Shown here in pieces: positions 35,798-47,218 of a DNA stretch of 64,000 nt. The number at the start of each line of letters is the position of its first letter. Position 1 is the stretch's first letter. Source of the DNA: Forficula auricularia (lineage: Eukaryota > Arthropoda > Insecta > Dermaptera > Forficulidae); NCBI GenBank assembly GCA_024734495.1, contig JALMQS010000225.1:19234573-19298572 (forward strand), in the 5' to 3' direction. Position numbers and translations under genes: made by a program. The notes under the pieces are model-generated. The model did not search any database. It was given only the letters and a program-made list of their open reading frames with translations, and was not told the origin of the DNA.

Positions 35798-35998
35798 GGG
35801 GGGTCAGATAGGCTAGGCGGTAGCGTGACAGCGAAGCTAACCAGGGGACCCGGGTTCGAATCTGACTCGAGGCATCCAGCTAAAATCTGACCCCCGGGGT
35901 AGAGACAAATTTTAAAAAATATATAACTAGTAATCGTAATTAGGCTTATGGCTAGAAAGGCCGAAAAGCCAAAAAAAAAAAAAAAAATAATAAAATAA
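35798..35998 (+). repeat. tRNA-derived SINE (family 1), intact, 13-bp target duplication
   Basis: It is flanked by AATAAATGTATTT at 35785-35797 and 35999-36011. It contains a tRNA-like head, the B box GGTTCGAATCTGAC, GTAGAGAC, and the terminal GGCTAGAAAGGCCGAAAAGCC before an A-rich tail. The second intact copy at 52611-52790 has its own duplication, and a degenerate one lies at 36350-36470. Box A is weak in this copy. Confidence 0.85.
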
Positions 35999-36011
35999 AA
36001 TAAATGTATTT

Positions 36012-36345
36012 ATTATTATATTTGTTGAAATTATTAATTCACAATTCTCAAAGGTAAAATTTTAATGAATATTTGGTGAAATTAGAAAGTTGCCTGAAAA
36101 TACGAATATTATTAAACAAGACATTTCGACTTCTAATTATATATGACGATTTTACTAATGACCAGCATCTGCCTGTACTGGCAATGCCCCTATCTCCCTA
36201 AGTCATTGGAATTTCTAATAATATCTTCAAAAGAAGCAAAAAATCGAAGGAAGGGCCTCTACAATCAATTCATACTGGATGCAAATAAAATTAACAGCAA
36301 AAATTTATTTTAACAATAAAAATTTGGTCACTGTCTAAGAACACA
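36012..36345. other. AT-rich gap
   Basis: Nothing recognised. Confidence 0.4.
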
Positions 36346-36349
36346 AGGT

Positions 36350-36470
36350 GCTCGGGGTAAGGTTGGTCGAATAGATGTGCAAGTAGAACGTACATGCCTT
36401 CTAATCAAGCTGAGGTTCAAGCCCGATTCGCTGCAATCCGACTTTAATCTGATCCCTATATAATCGAAAA
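36350..36470 (+). repeat. Degenerate SINE (family 1)
   Basis: GTTGGTCGAATAG, GCCTTCTAATCAAGCTGAGG, TTCAAGCCCGATTCG and CTGATCCCTA follow the order in the intact copy at 52611, with a damaged B box and no recognisable tail. Confidence 0.45.
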
Positions 36471-36485
36471 ATAATTAATTAATAT

Positions 36486-37101
36486 AGGGTGGGGCATAAA
36501 GATCTCCCACATTTTGAAGAGATATAAAAAAATGAAAAAATTTAACTAGAAAAAACTAAATATTTTTTTGAAAAGAACATAAAATATATTTTTTTAATGT
36601 GTTTTAAACATTATATCAGACCAAAGAAAGGGAGGGGGGTCAAAAATGAAGATTCTAGCCCTTTCGACCAAATTTTATATAATTTACATATTCCATGGAC
36701 CCTCCAGAAGGCTATAAATTCAAAAACTAACCACCCAAAATGGGGGGGGGTCAAAAATGAAAATTCTAACTCTGTCGACCAAACTCAACCAAATTTTATA
36801 TACATAGTTTGGTTAGAATTTTCATTTTTGACCCCCTCCCCCATTTTGGGTGGTTAGTTTTTGCATTTATAGCCTTCTGGGGGTCCACGGAATATGTATA
36901 TAAAATTTGGTTGAGTTTGGTCGAAATGGCTAGAATTTTCATTTTTGATCCTCCCCCCTTTTTTTTTGTCTAATATAATGTTTAAAACACATTTAAAAAA
37001 ATTATTTTATGTTCTGTTCAAAAATATATTCAGTTTTTTTCTAGTTAATTTTTTTCATTTTTTATACCTCTTTATCTGGGAGATCTTTATGCCCCACCCT
37101 G
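36486..37101. mobile_element. 615-bp palindromic MITE (family M1), complete
   Basis: It starts GGGTGGGGCATAAAGATC and ends GATCTTTATGCCCCACCCTG, with TA on both sides. Both arms contain TTTAACTAGAAAA, TGTGTTTTAAACATTATA, a G-rich AAGGGAGGGGGGTCAAAAATG and TTGGTCGAAA, folding around a centre near 36800. Frames at 36597-36857 and 36945-37145 are products of the palindrome. The TA site and CAGGGTG-type ends fit Tc1/mariner mobilisation. Confidence 0.8.
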
Positions 37102-37109
37102 TATATAGT

Positions 37110-38285
37110 ATCGTAAAACGGCTAATAGTTAATGCCGAGAAATAAAAAAAAACACAAGGTGTTTGGCTTCTAATGAGGTGCTTTTAACATATCTTAGTCG
37201 TTGGCATAATTAAAAATATTTGATTGTTTTCAGATGTAAGGACCGGTTTCTCCAGCTCCGGTCAAACTGCAGGATACTTTGACTGTCATTTAAAAAACTA
37301 ACAGTCATTTATGTGAGCGACCCCCTAAAGTTAAAGCTAAAGATTCCAGCATTTTGACACCTTTTATGATTCCAAAATCTCTAGTCAAGGTTAACAAACC
37401 TTACTTAAATGCATCAAATAATACTAGAGTAAGACTTTGGCTAAATTATATAATTGAAAAAAATAGCTAAGTAACAAATAATTAGATGCCTAGAATCCTA
37501 AATTGATTCAATTTTAGAATCGAATTTAACATTCGAGAGACAATTTCTATCGACATCATTCATTCAAATATTAATTTCCTAATAATTCTATAGATTTATT
37601 CCTCCCAGCTCAATGACCAGCTGAGGAAGGTCAATGTTCAGCAGTGATAAATAATTGGTGACACTGATGAATAAATAATTAAATTAAGATAAAAAATAAT
37701 TATTTCAACATAAAGAATAAAATATTTTTTAACAAATTAACAAATTTTATAAAAAATAATCAATAAAATCATGAATCTTTATTTACGATCAAAACTTTAT
37801 CACAATTTGGGAATGAGATTTAAATAATAAATAAATATAAAATCCATTTATATGTGAAATGAAGCAAATTTTGATAAATATGTAAATTTGTTCTACCTTA
37901 AAAAAAATGGATTAAATTTCTCTCAAAGCCTGACTAAGGATATTCAGAGATTAAAAATTTAAATTTAAAAAAAAAACGTATTTTTTAAGAAAAATAAAAT
38001 AAGCCATGATTGAAAAAAAAATGGAAAAAAGATTAATAAAATTATTCGTGAGCAATGTTACGCTTTCATTAATTGGTGCGAAATGGTATAATCCAATGTT
38101 TTTTTCTAAAGTGAATTTTTCAAATGAAAGAAAAAAATCATTCAAATACAATAGATAGATAGAAATAAAACCCGTCCATAGATTTATTTAAAAAATAGTC
38201 TATTCTTTACTTTACATAATGTTTGAGAATCAAATTTTCGAAAAAATTTAAAAAACTTAAAAAAAAGTAGTTATATTGTATTATT
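37110..38285. other. AT-rich gap
   Basis: The frame at 37951-38151 (minus) is low complexity. A patch near 37230-37280 is slightly GC-richer with no recognised function. Confidence 0.35.
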
Positions 38286-38288
38286 TGT

Positions 38289-38595
38289 CAAAATTTATTC
38301 ATTTGATTGGTTTAATATAGCTCATTTAACCTTGCTTAAGTAAGAATGGATAGATTTCTCTCTGTGAAATGGTAAAAATTTGGGAGGAAATTTTATAAGT
38401 AACCATAGCAACTGCTTTGTTTTCTTATCCGTTACCTTGAATTTTTGACGTTTCGCTCAAGACGTAGTTGGTATGGTTACTTATAAAATTTTCCTCCCAA
38501 ATTTATAGCATTTCACAGAAAGAAGTCTATCCCTTCTTACGTAACCAAGGTTAAATGAGCTATAATATATTAAACCGATCAAATGAATAAATTTT
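38289..38595. mobile_element. 307-bp foldback element
   Basis: AAATTTATTCATTTGAT at the left is mirrored by ATCAAATGAATAAATTT at the right. The arms stay complementary through AGCTCATTTAACC, GAAATG/CATTTC and TTGGGAGGAAATTTTATAAG. The loop contains TTGACGTTTCGCTCAAGACG. Confidence 0.8.
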
Positions 38596-38832
38596 AAAGA
38601 ATTTAAAAAAGTACCTACTATCTTACTCTTAAAATATATCAATCCATTATGAGAATATGGCTATGTAAATTTTCTAAAAATCGCCAAAAATTGCTTGACT
38701 GCCATTGATTTAAATATAATGTTAGTGGCTCTTCTAATTAAGCTAGGAAGGTATGACAAATAACATTTCACAGAATTTTTATGACTTTTTATATCATAAG
38801 CATCACAATAGGCGTGTAATGATGGAACATTT

Positions 38833-39260
38833 TTTTACTTTACCATACAGGGTATGGTCAAGTATTGAAATCGTGCATGAAAAAAGTGGGTTTTTTTGCT
38901 CCTTTTTTTCGAAATATCTCAAAAACGGCTGAAACTATTTTGATTAAAAAAATTGGGCGAACTCATGTCATTTTCGGTCTACAAAAAAGTTCTAATAAGT
39001 GAACATCGAATTTTTTGAGATAATAGCTGTTTTGTGAAAATGTCTGTTAGTTTTTCTAATAGTCTGTTAGTCTGCTAGTTAGTTAGTCTGTGCGATACCA
39101 AATTTTGTGGACGAGCTAGCTCAAAAACTAGGGTGAATATCAAAACCAAATTTCACAGGTAAAAACTAACCTTCCAAAATGGTGAGGGGGTGGGGGTTGT
39201 AGGATCTAGAAAATTAAAATCCTAGGCCCTTGTACCAAACTCAACCAGAAGTGTATAGTA
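38833..39260 (+). repeat. Dispersed repeat G joined to repeat F
   Basis: TTTACTTTACCATACAGGG, TATGGTCAAGTATT, AAATATCTCAAAAACGGCTG and a GTCTGTTAGTCTG track are followed by AACTAACCTTCCAAAATGG and CCAAACTCAACCAGAAGTG. The second block (repeat F) is the same sequence that forms the inner arms of the M1 palindrome. Confidence 0.55.
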
Positions 39261-39605
39261 AAGTCAAGTGGATGGCCACATCAGAACGTGTCAATTTATT
39301 AAATGGAAAATCTGATTTTGATTTTTGAAAAAAGTGGATCTTTAAAAATTTTCAAACAATTTTACGAAATAATTTCTTTTTTTATTATTTTCTTTTATGT
39401 ATTATATTAAGTAATTTTTGTGTAATTTAATTGGTCCAAAATTCTACATTAAAGGGGCTAGATGGCCCTACAGGTACAATGTTTCTAATAAATAAATAAA
39501 TGATGTATAAATTATAAAAGTGGGATGGTATTAGGTTGTTTATTAAAATAATTTAAAACCAAAGTACTTTTTTAAAATGTATGTAGGTATGTAGTCAATG
39601 TATTT
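39261..39605. other. AT-rich gap with possible LINE-like tail
   Basis: AAAGGGGCTAGATGGCCCTACAGG followed by AATAAATAAATAAATGAT near 39450-39505 looks like the 3' tail of a retroposon. A looser ACATCTAGCCCGTATAG match near 48408 precedes a similar A-rich tail. Identity is uncertain. Confidence 0.25.
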
Positions 39606-39607
39606 AA

Positions 39608-39889
39608 TTGAAAAGTTTTTATTTTTACGAGAGTAGCAGAGTTGTTAATTCTAACTGGCTTTCGGCTAAGTAAAGAGCAAAAAAAATTTCAATGTCCACG
39701 CTATACTGACCCGATGAAAAATAATATTTATATTTAAAAAAGACTGATGATGAAGGCCAAGCCTTCGAAACTATAGTCTCAATAAAAATATAATATATAT
39801 ATATATGTATAAATAATATATATATTTGATATATTAAGTGTGTATGTTTATTTGCATCAAGCAGAGGACAACCTCTTTGTTTCTCTTTA
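39608..39889 (+). mobile_element. Hammerhead-bearing element, family B copy 3
   Basis: AATTGAAAAGTTTTT, TTCTAACTGGCTTTCGG, CACGCTATACTGACCC, the ribozyme-like core, a (TA)n tract, and the terminal repeat TTTGCATCAAGCAGAGGACA...TTTCTCTTTA parallel the element at 7.26-8.16 kb. The left inverted terminus is missing or decayed, so only one end of the inverted pair is visible. Frames at 39625-39951 and 39838-40035 are incidental. Confidence 0.6.
39729..39792 (+). ncRNA. Hammerhead-ribozyme-like motif, family B copy 3 (best preserved)
   Basis: Distal stem I TATATTT (39729-39735) pairs with AAATATA (39786-39792), and proximal GA (39742-39743) with TC. CTGATGA lies at 39744-39750, then one unpaired T, a perfect 6-bp stem II GAAGGC / GCCTTC around CAA, and GAAAC-TATA-GTC (39767-39778) with predicted cleavage after C39778. 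This follows the type-I hammerhead order I-CUGANGA-II-GAA-III-UH-I with a 2-bp stem III. An extra base after CUGANGA is known in some natural hammerheads such as the chrysanthemum chlorotic mottle viroid. Activity is inferred. Confidence 0.65.
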
Positions 39890-41110
39890 TGAATCAATGT
39901 ATTGTTCACTGGAAATGGATTGATAATGCATCTCATCAATGTTTGTGTCATTTCAAGATAACGGATAATAATTTAACTCATTTTATGCAAAATTGGGACT
40001 TGGCCACTTTTGACTTTAGGTCGATGATTTATTAATTTATAATAAACACAGTGCATTCTCCATGTTGTTTGAATTAGGTGACCATATATGGGGACAGGTG
40101 TTCTCAACACAGCAAGGCCATTTGCATACTCTATTACAGTACTCTACTATTCAATAAGTGAATGATTCGCTAGTTAATTAAAATAAATTGAAACGTTTTA
40201 AAAAGATAAATACATCACATATGAAGCAATCAATAAATGCATTTTGCCATTCATTTGGACGAAAGAAAAAAAACAACGATACGTTAATTAAATTCAAATT
40301 TCGTGTTTGGAAACTAGATTAAATTTTTCTATGTTGTTATGTTAATGAGCTGTTGCAATCTTTTGCAAGCGTTTCATTCTTTTTCTCATCCCATTTTATT
40401 ATTTAACAAGTGTCTATTTGCCTTGAGTGATATGATGAAAAAAAACGCTTTTGGATTAGAAAATGAAAAAAGAGGTTTTGGACCGTTGAAAGTTCAAATT
40501 AATAGAAAAAATTCCAGTACTTACGGCTACTCTAATGGCACACTCAACAGTTATTTTTTTTTTACTTAATAATAATAGGTAGGATAATAATAATTTTTTC
40601 CTGAATTCAATATAGGTAGGTAGGTAAGATAAAATCTTTTTAAAGATATCTATTATATAAAATATCCCAAGAACAAAAAAATATTACATAAGCATTCTAA
40701 TATCAATTATTTATATGTTATTCATAAAATAATGGCATTAAATATTAATATCACAATATGACAATTATTGGGGATAATTATTACAATTTCGCAATGTATT
40801 CTCATATTTTATTTTGTATTGGCTACTTTTATAAGTCTATTATTTATTATTAAAGAAATTAAAAATTAGAATAATATATTTAAATCACTTGTAGTTCCCC
40901 CATAAGAGCAAAGATTTTACTTCCCCATTAACTAGACTCCTGATTTTCGCCAATTGAAAACCGCTTGGGGCGTTAGTTAATTGGGAATAAAAAAGTAAAC
41001 AAGCATTCTTACGGGTAAAAATGCTTTCGCTAATACCTAGATATATTATGGAGTATTAGGAAGTTCAGTATAGGGGAAGTATTAGGGAAAATAAAACTGA
41101 AGAATTTGAG
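39890..41110. other. AT-rich gap
   Basis: The frame at 40339-40569 has no domain. A GC-richer patch near 40935-40980 has no recognised repeat partner. Confidence 0.35.
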
Positions 41111-41126
41111 GTCTGTAGCACTTTTA

Positions 41127-41306
41127 CTTTTGGAAAGTAATGGTAACCTACCAAGAGTATAATTGCCAAGTGACCTCTCCAAATTAGCAGTTCGGAACCG
41201 GCGTTAAAAAGTAGGTCCCATATATCAGTGTAAAACAACTAAACACACTCAGCACAGGTATATGTGGAGAGGTGCCGACACCCGTTTCGGGTATGGCACT
41301 CGAAGA
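41127..41306 (+). repeat. 5'-truncated SINE (family 2) with 10-bp target duplication
   Basis: It is flanked by AGCACTTTTA at 41117-41126 and 41307-41316. It lacks the tRNA-like head and begins inside the body (GGTAACCTACCAAGAG), then continues GTTCGGAACCGGCG to CCCGTTTCGGGTATGGCACT. The duplication shows mobilisation of a truncated copy and sets the 3' end of the family at TTCGAAG or CTCGAAG. Confidence 0.75.
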
Positions 41307-41316
41307 AGCACTTTTA

Positions 41317-44300
41317 GAAATGGATTATTCCAAAGATTCTCGAATCATCTTTATTTATTCTTTCTTGTATTATTAGTATTTTATCGCTCGTCAGCGAGAA
41401 TAATTTTTATTCGACTAAACTAGTCTGGACTTGTCTTTGACATGCTTGAACTGGAAGATATACAGGCAGAGACTTCAAACCTTCTATCAGGACCCTTTTC
41501 GGAAAAATCATTTTTATTCCCCCATGAAACTATGCAACAATTTTATTTCATTTCGACATCCTTTTTCAAACAAAAATGTCTTTTATAGAAATATTTGAAA
41601 TAACGGATAATAATTTGAAAATTTAAAGATTCTCCTGGAATTTTGAAGTCGACCTTATATATTTATGAAAATAGCTCTAAATGTTTGAAATATTAGGGAT
41701 GCGCCTCATCCACAGCATCCATGGACCGCAAGCCACTGATATATATATGTATAACAAAATATTTTTATACTTAACAAATTCCAATATTCAATCATATTAA
41801 TGCCTAATTGTAAGACTTAAATCGATCATCAAAATTTTATTAAATAATTATTTCTTTCAAATAAGAATAGGTATAATAATATATCAATTGGAATAGAATG
41901 AATTCATCGTGTTAAATGTAAATGTATATTTTCTATTCATATGATTCTTCTTTTCAATTTTTTGTCATGGTCAAATGATGGGCTCGTTCAAAGTATAATA
42001 ATACATAAGGTAATCGGTCACACTCCTTTAATAAATTGAATAAAATAACATTAAGCTAGGTTATTAATATTTTTTTCTAATTGAATTCAATCATATATAT
42101 TGAATAACAGTTATATATTTATTTATTATTTCCACCAAGCAGATGATGAAAGGAAAATAATAATACTAAGCTTTTTGATTAAAGAAACTGATTAAATAGA
42201 GTATAAGTGTGTCGGTCAAAAAATTTAAATTTTAAAATTTTAATATTAATTGTTAGTTTAATTAAAAGATTGTATATAAAAATAGTGACAAATAAAAAAG
42301 ATCCAAACTAAAATAAATGGCATGACGTCAGAGCTCAGCTTATATAGTACTTGTTTCTTTATATTTCAAAATGTAAAATAGAAAATTGGATTATATTCAA
42401 GTGGTAGTCCACGAGTAATGAAACGATTAAAAATCTTTGTTAGAGTGTCGCTTAAATTTTTCAAATGCTTCATAAGTTAATCATTCATGAGACTCTATTA
42501 AAAAATTACCAAAAATGAAATTTGCCTTCAAACTCAATATTTTATACACAATTTATACATAAATATTTAAATTTTAACATAATTAATTCACAATCAATCA
42601 CTTGATGTATTATTATTTTTTTTTTATTGTTTTGTCTTTTTCTGTATGAACTGAGAAGGGGAAAAACTGCTAAGTAAAAAGGATTTTACTCAAGTTAGGT
42701 ATGTCTTGGTATTTGGTAGCCTAGTTTAACATTTTCTTGTCTTGAGAAGGTTATTGGTTGAATTGAAATTCACGACTTAATTTATTAGTAAGCCAATAAT
42801 CTCTCAGTAATCAGGACAACAGTTTTGCAATCCAAAAAATAATTTGCATGAGTCATTGAAAAACTGGAATCATTGAAAAGTCCATCCACATCCCACCTAC
42901 GATCTGGATTTGGCTCTTCCTTCTGTTGAGTCCATGGTAAGCAACTTCATTTGGAAGAAGAACTTAAAACTTGTTTGTTTAATCAAACTCAATGATGTGC
43001 TAAGGACACAAAGGTCACATGAATGAATTTGCTCTTAGGCTAGTTTCTGAATTTTATCAATAGAGGCAAGAGAATGCTAGTATAAGCCCATTTCCTCAGG
43101 TGCAAGCTTTACCCAAAAGAGGGGCGAATTTGGATCTTGAAAAATGTAATATAATAAAATAGGGTTTGGACCCTGAATAAAAAAATAGCTATTATAGAGG
43201 CATATTTTTCTAGAAAGGTAATATAAATATTTCAACAGGGGTTTAACTCAATAGGAATTCTAGCATTGATGATTTATTCATGCAGCACTAAGATATTTGA
43301 TTCAAAAGAAATATTTGAAAGATTTTAATCTACGCGCCTGGAAGTTAGGAAACATTGACATTCTTGCCTGCATTAAAGTCTCCATGACTGTTGAACTTAT
43401 GATCTTAATGCATTCATGATTCAGAGGGTCAGGAAAAATCGTTCTTTCGGTATTAACGCAATGGTACTTTGATAAAATAAATGATATGATATAAATGAAA
43501 AATTTGTTGAAAAATGAATATTTTTTGCTCTTGATAATTTTGTACCATTGAATGTCTATTCTAATTTTGACATAAACCGCCTCCATATGCTAAAAACAAT
43601 AATACAATTCAAGGTATTTATCTTGTTACGACGCCCAAAATTTAAATTATTAGTCAAATTGTATAGCGACCTTGGTATATATAAATAATGTATTAAATAA
43701 ATAAAAAGTTCGCTAAAATGTTTTTTCATGAAATATATCCAACGAATATCTTGTATCCATCCTTCATTAAAAACTTCATTTTAAACTTTTTGGTGGAATG
43801 TAATCAAATTCAATGAAAGAATTGTAGATATATTCAGGAAATGTCAATTAATCCTGGAGATGTTGGAAGGAGTATGATATGTTTAAAAAAAGCTTTTTTA
43901 AAAAGTACTATCAGTGTAAAACGTTGCAGGTACTCTTTTACCTAAATTCCTCATATTATTTTAGCAGCTCGTAATTAGAGAGAAGAAAAATAACTTAATA
44001 AAGGCCTTAGCTTATTAATGTAAGGACTGGTAAACCAATTTAAATCGAATGGGATAATTTATTTTTTAAAAGGGCCATGGATATAATTCCTAACTATCCA
44101 TTATCTATTGACATGTAAAAACGTGCTAAGATCCAAAAGACAAGTCCTGACAAGTTTTAGTTCAGAAGAGAAATTATCAATTAATTGTGATTGTTCTAGA
44201 AAATCCCAATTCCTTGTCTCTTTGTATTAGAATGATAACTAATAAAAATGAAAATATGAGAAGAATAATTTTTAAATATTCGAAACCTCATTATTATTTA

Positions 44301-44425
44301 TCTTATATAGTTGAGCTTATAATTTTGCTTTTAGTGATTTTATTCATGAAAAAAGCTTCACGTATTGTAGAAATGTACATTCATATTTCGAAAAAGGAAA
44401 TAAATATATCTCCACATATAAATCT
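41317..44425. other. AT-rich stretch with no recognised gene
   Basis: A somewhat GC-richer segment at 42885-43160 holds an open plus-strand reading (about 42880-43025) with unremarkable residues and ATG|GTAAGC at about 42950. No domain or acceptor was recognised. The minus-strand frame at 43302-43586 is equally unsupported. Confidence 0.3.
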
Positions 44426-44429
44426 CAAT

Positions 44430-44511
44430 GTTTTAAGGAAGTTTGTGATTTTATGTTGGGTGCACACTCATTGCACTTGCTGTGCCGAGGGCCACGGTTT
44501 GGACAGCCCTG
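44430..44511 (+). mobile_element. Right-end remnant of the 11.5 kb hAT-like family
   Basis: AATGTTTTAAGGAAGTTTGTGATTTTATG, CATTGCACTTGCTGTGCCG and GGTTTGGACAGCCCTG run parallel to 12510-12605. No matching left end was recognised upstream. The 131-codon frame (44187-44582) includes this end and is spurious. Confidence 0.55.
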
Positions 44512-44584
44512 CTATATACTATATGAAGTGTAATTCGGTTTCTGTTTTGTTCGTAAGCGACAGCAGTAGCTATCAATATTAGAT

Positions 44585-45025
44585 TAGATTAAACGGGCTT
44601 CGTTGCCATATTAAAATGCGGTTAGGCTTAATGCGTATGGCCTGTCTTACATCACCCAACGGCGAATTTCTTGACGGGTTTCCAGTTAAATAATCTCTCT
44701 CTGAGAATGAATTTCGCGGAGAGGAGGAAGAAAAAATGCTCGAGTTTCGCCTTGGGCGCCGCCTACACCTTCGAATGCGTGCAAGTGAGAAGGTAAATAG
44801 AAAAAGAAACCGAGTGCAAAAGAGACCGACTAAGATACGATATGAAAGTAAAGCAAAGCGGTGACGGTTTTGTAACCTTGCAAGGCCATTGCGTGGCTGA
44901 CCTCTCGAACCCTTTTTTCTTTTTTTCTTTTTTATATTATAAAGCGAACACGCTCGAAATCGGACGCCACGCCTCACAATGGACCATTGATAAAAAACGT
45001 GCAGGATGTTTAAGGGATTTGCAGA
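44585..45025. promoter_or_regulatory. CpG-rich island, candidate regulatory region or exon
   Basis: About 440 bp of raised G+C with many CpG (GGGCGCCGCC, CGAATGCGTGC, TTCGCGGAGAGG). Frames are open on both strands (149 codons minus, 66 plus), but both give basic, low-information proteins without domains, as expected for GC-rich noncoding DNA. AGAAG|GTAAAT at about 44793 could be a donor. No repeat partner in the window. Confidence 0.3.
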
Positions 45026-45343
45026 CAAGTTGTTGTAGTTGATTCTATTTAGAAATTTTAATAAAATAATTAATCTGTCTGCCTTGGTCTTATTTATAGA
45101 AACTTGAAAGGAGACAAATTTAGGGAGATTAAGAGATTAAAAAAATACATTAACCAATGAGGGAGCAAAAGTACTACCGGTGTCAAAGTGAAGGCCACCA
45201 GGTGACCCGCGACGAGTCTTTTAAAAGAAATTAAGCAATTATTATTTAAAACAAAAAATATAAACTTAATGTGGAATTTCTCACAGATTAAGAATGAAAA
45301 AATTTCCATTTCTGTATTTAATTTTTTTCCCCCACTTTGAAAG

Positions 45344-45430
45344 ACACTACATAAGTAGTAAGTAGTAGGTATACATAAAACAAAAATGGATTTACTCTCT
45401 ATTATATTTTTTAACCCTTTAATTGCAGAA
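45344..45430 (+). repeat. Dispersed repeat, 85 bp (copy 1)
   Basis: ACACTACATAAGTAGTAAGT, AGTAGGTATACATAAAA, ATGGATT and CCCTTTAATTG match 46346-46431 in order. The second copy lies inside the TIR element at 46.15-46.94 kb, so this is probably a fragment of the same family. Confidence 0.6.
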
Positions 45431-46153
45431 TGTCAAATTTTTGCCCTTGTTAGGACAATTATGAAATATCTAAAATTAACATTATATTTCACAAATGCGA
45501 AAATTCAAGAAGTCTTCGAAACTTGGAATATAAGTCAGTAAAAGCTAATAAACACACTGTTAAAATTTGAAGACAATTTACCACACCCAAACATGAAATG
45601 ATTGCAATTAAAAATGAAATTTTTTACCTATGATAGATTGGGAAAGGGTGGGAAAATGATCATTATTTTATTTTTTTTCATTGAAAGACTTTCACCATCT
45701 TGATGAAAACCTAATATTTGTTAGAATAATATATTCGGAGTAGCTTAAAATAAAAATTGAAATTATTTACCACGTAGTTTTGATAAAAAATAAAAAAAAA
45801 CCTCTGTATTATTAATTTCTTGATTAGTTTTTGAGAATTTTTATTTTAATATATAACTAAATATTAAAAAAAAACTATTTGGGCGAATATTTTTAGTGGA
45901 GGGGATAAAATACATGGCTTGCAAACGATCCATTCATAAATAGAATATAAGCGTAAAAGGTACAGTAACGTTAAAAAACATAACCTAAAATTTTAACACC
46001 GTTCATATTTATAGAGTGGTTACGAGGCTAAAACTGTGTGTCTGGATTGTCGCGAAAGAACCTCCTTAATATAAGTCAAAAGTAAAATTTTATCCAAATT
46101 TGGTTCCTATATCAGGATAAAATTTCAATTTTGAAATTTAGAAATAAGCAAGG

Positions 46154-46944
46154 CCAGTCCTAGGGTAATCAGTGCCCTGCTGCAAAGTTCTTTTATAAGA
46201 CCCCCCCGCTCTATATTTTGTTGAACACAATTGTGGCTAATTTTTGAGTAATAAAAATATAGTAGGTATTGTTATTAATAATTTAAATTAATATAAATAT
46301 TTATAGAGAAGCTAGTATATAATATAATGTAATTAATTACATAAAACACTACATAAGTACTAAGTAGTAGGTATACATAAAATAAAATGGATTGACTTCT
46401 ATAATAATATTTTTTATCCCTTTAATTGGAGGTATTTTTGTAGAAACAAGCTCTCCAAACTAAAAAACGCCGCTATTTATATTAACAAAATTAGCTTGTG
46501 TTTATATACCACATCCGCGTCTGGCTTTAATTTTAGCCTGTGGTTTATAAACCACTTCTTCTTAGAGTACCAACCCGAAACGGGCGTCGGCGCCTCTTCA
46601 CATATATCTGTGCTGAGTGTGTTTAGTTGTTTTACACAGATATACGGAACCTACTTTTTAACACCGGTTCCGAACGCCTAGTTTTGAGAGGTTTACTAGG
46701 CAATTATATTATTTGTAGATTGCCATTGCTTTCCAAGAGGAGGCGACTGCAAATATCTGCCGAGACTCGGTCTCGAACTAGCGTACTTCAGATCAACGGC
46801 TGGACACTCTACCCACTGACTCACAGTCGCTCTCTTATAATTTAAACGACACCTGCAGTTAAAGGGTTAATCTTGTAAGGCGCCCCCTTACGGGAGCGCC
46901 CTGATGCTATGCAACACTTGCAACGTCCCTTGGTCCTGGACTGG
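46154..46944. mobile_element. TIR element containing an inserted SINE
   Basis: The left end CCAGTCCTAGGGTAATCAG and the right end (CCCTTGGTCCTGGACTGG) are imperfect inverted repeats. Both are followed inward by GCCCTG..GCAA words and C-rich blocks (GACCCCCCCG and GCGCCCCCTTACGGG). No transposase frame. The SINE at 46556-46832 is nested in it. A clear target duplication was not resolved, so the superfamily is open. Confidence 0.5.
46556..46832 (-). repeat. tRNA-derived SINE (family 2), near full length
   Basis: On the minus strand it has a tRNA-like head ending with TTCGAGACCGAGTCTCGG (B box region), TTCGGAACCGGTG and CGCCCGTTTCGGGTTGG. It diverges from the 28.57 kb copy by scattered substitutions and has no clear target duplication, so it is older. 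Confidence 0.65.
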
Positions 46945-47218
46945 AAATAAAGGAAACATGGGGAAAGTGATGATTTTCTTCTGATTCTCTGGCTGGATTT
47001 CCATACCGACAATAACTTGAGAACATAAGGTCATTTTTTGTATCAAATGTTTGTATTTTCAAAACAAAATGGTATTGTTATTTTCTATCATAAAAAACTA
47101 GCTCAAAGATCTATGATTGTGACGTTGGCGCGCTATTTTAATCAGGACCACGAGATACGGTTACATATTAATATTTATATATTTATTTATATTAATGAAA
47201 ACAAATAAATATATTTAC

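Noticed and set aside
35840..35860. GGTTCGAATC as part of a true tRNA gene.
   Set aside because: No acceptor stem or anticodon arm; the segment has a SINE tail and a target-site duplication.
38440..38480. TTGACGTTTCGCTCAAGACG in the loop of the 38.3 kb palindrome, resembling a minus-strand GAAACGTC hammerhead segment.
   Set aside because: No CUGANGA core and no stem II hairpin in the required position.
44187..44582. 131-codon plus-strand frame.
   Set aside because: Runs into the right end of a hAT-like element; no domain.
44579..45028. 149-codon minus-strand frame, the longest in the window.
   Set aside because: Arginine- and serine-rich translation of a CpG-rich island, open on both strands, with no recognised domain.
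46915..46950. TTTATTTCCAG acceptor-like sequence on the minus strand near 46950 that could start an exon.
   Set aside because: It coincides with the terminal inverted repeat CCAGTCC of a TIR element.
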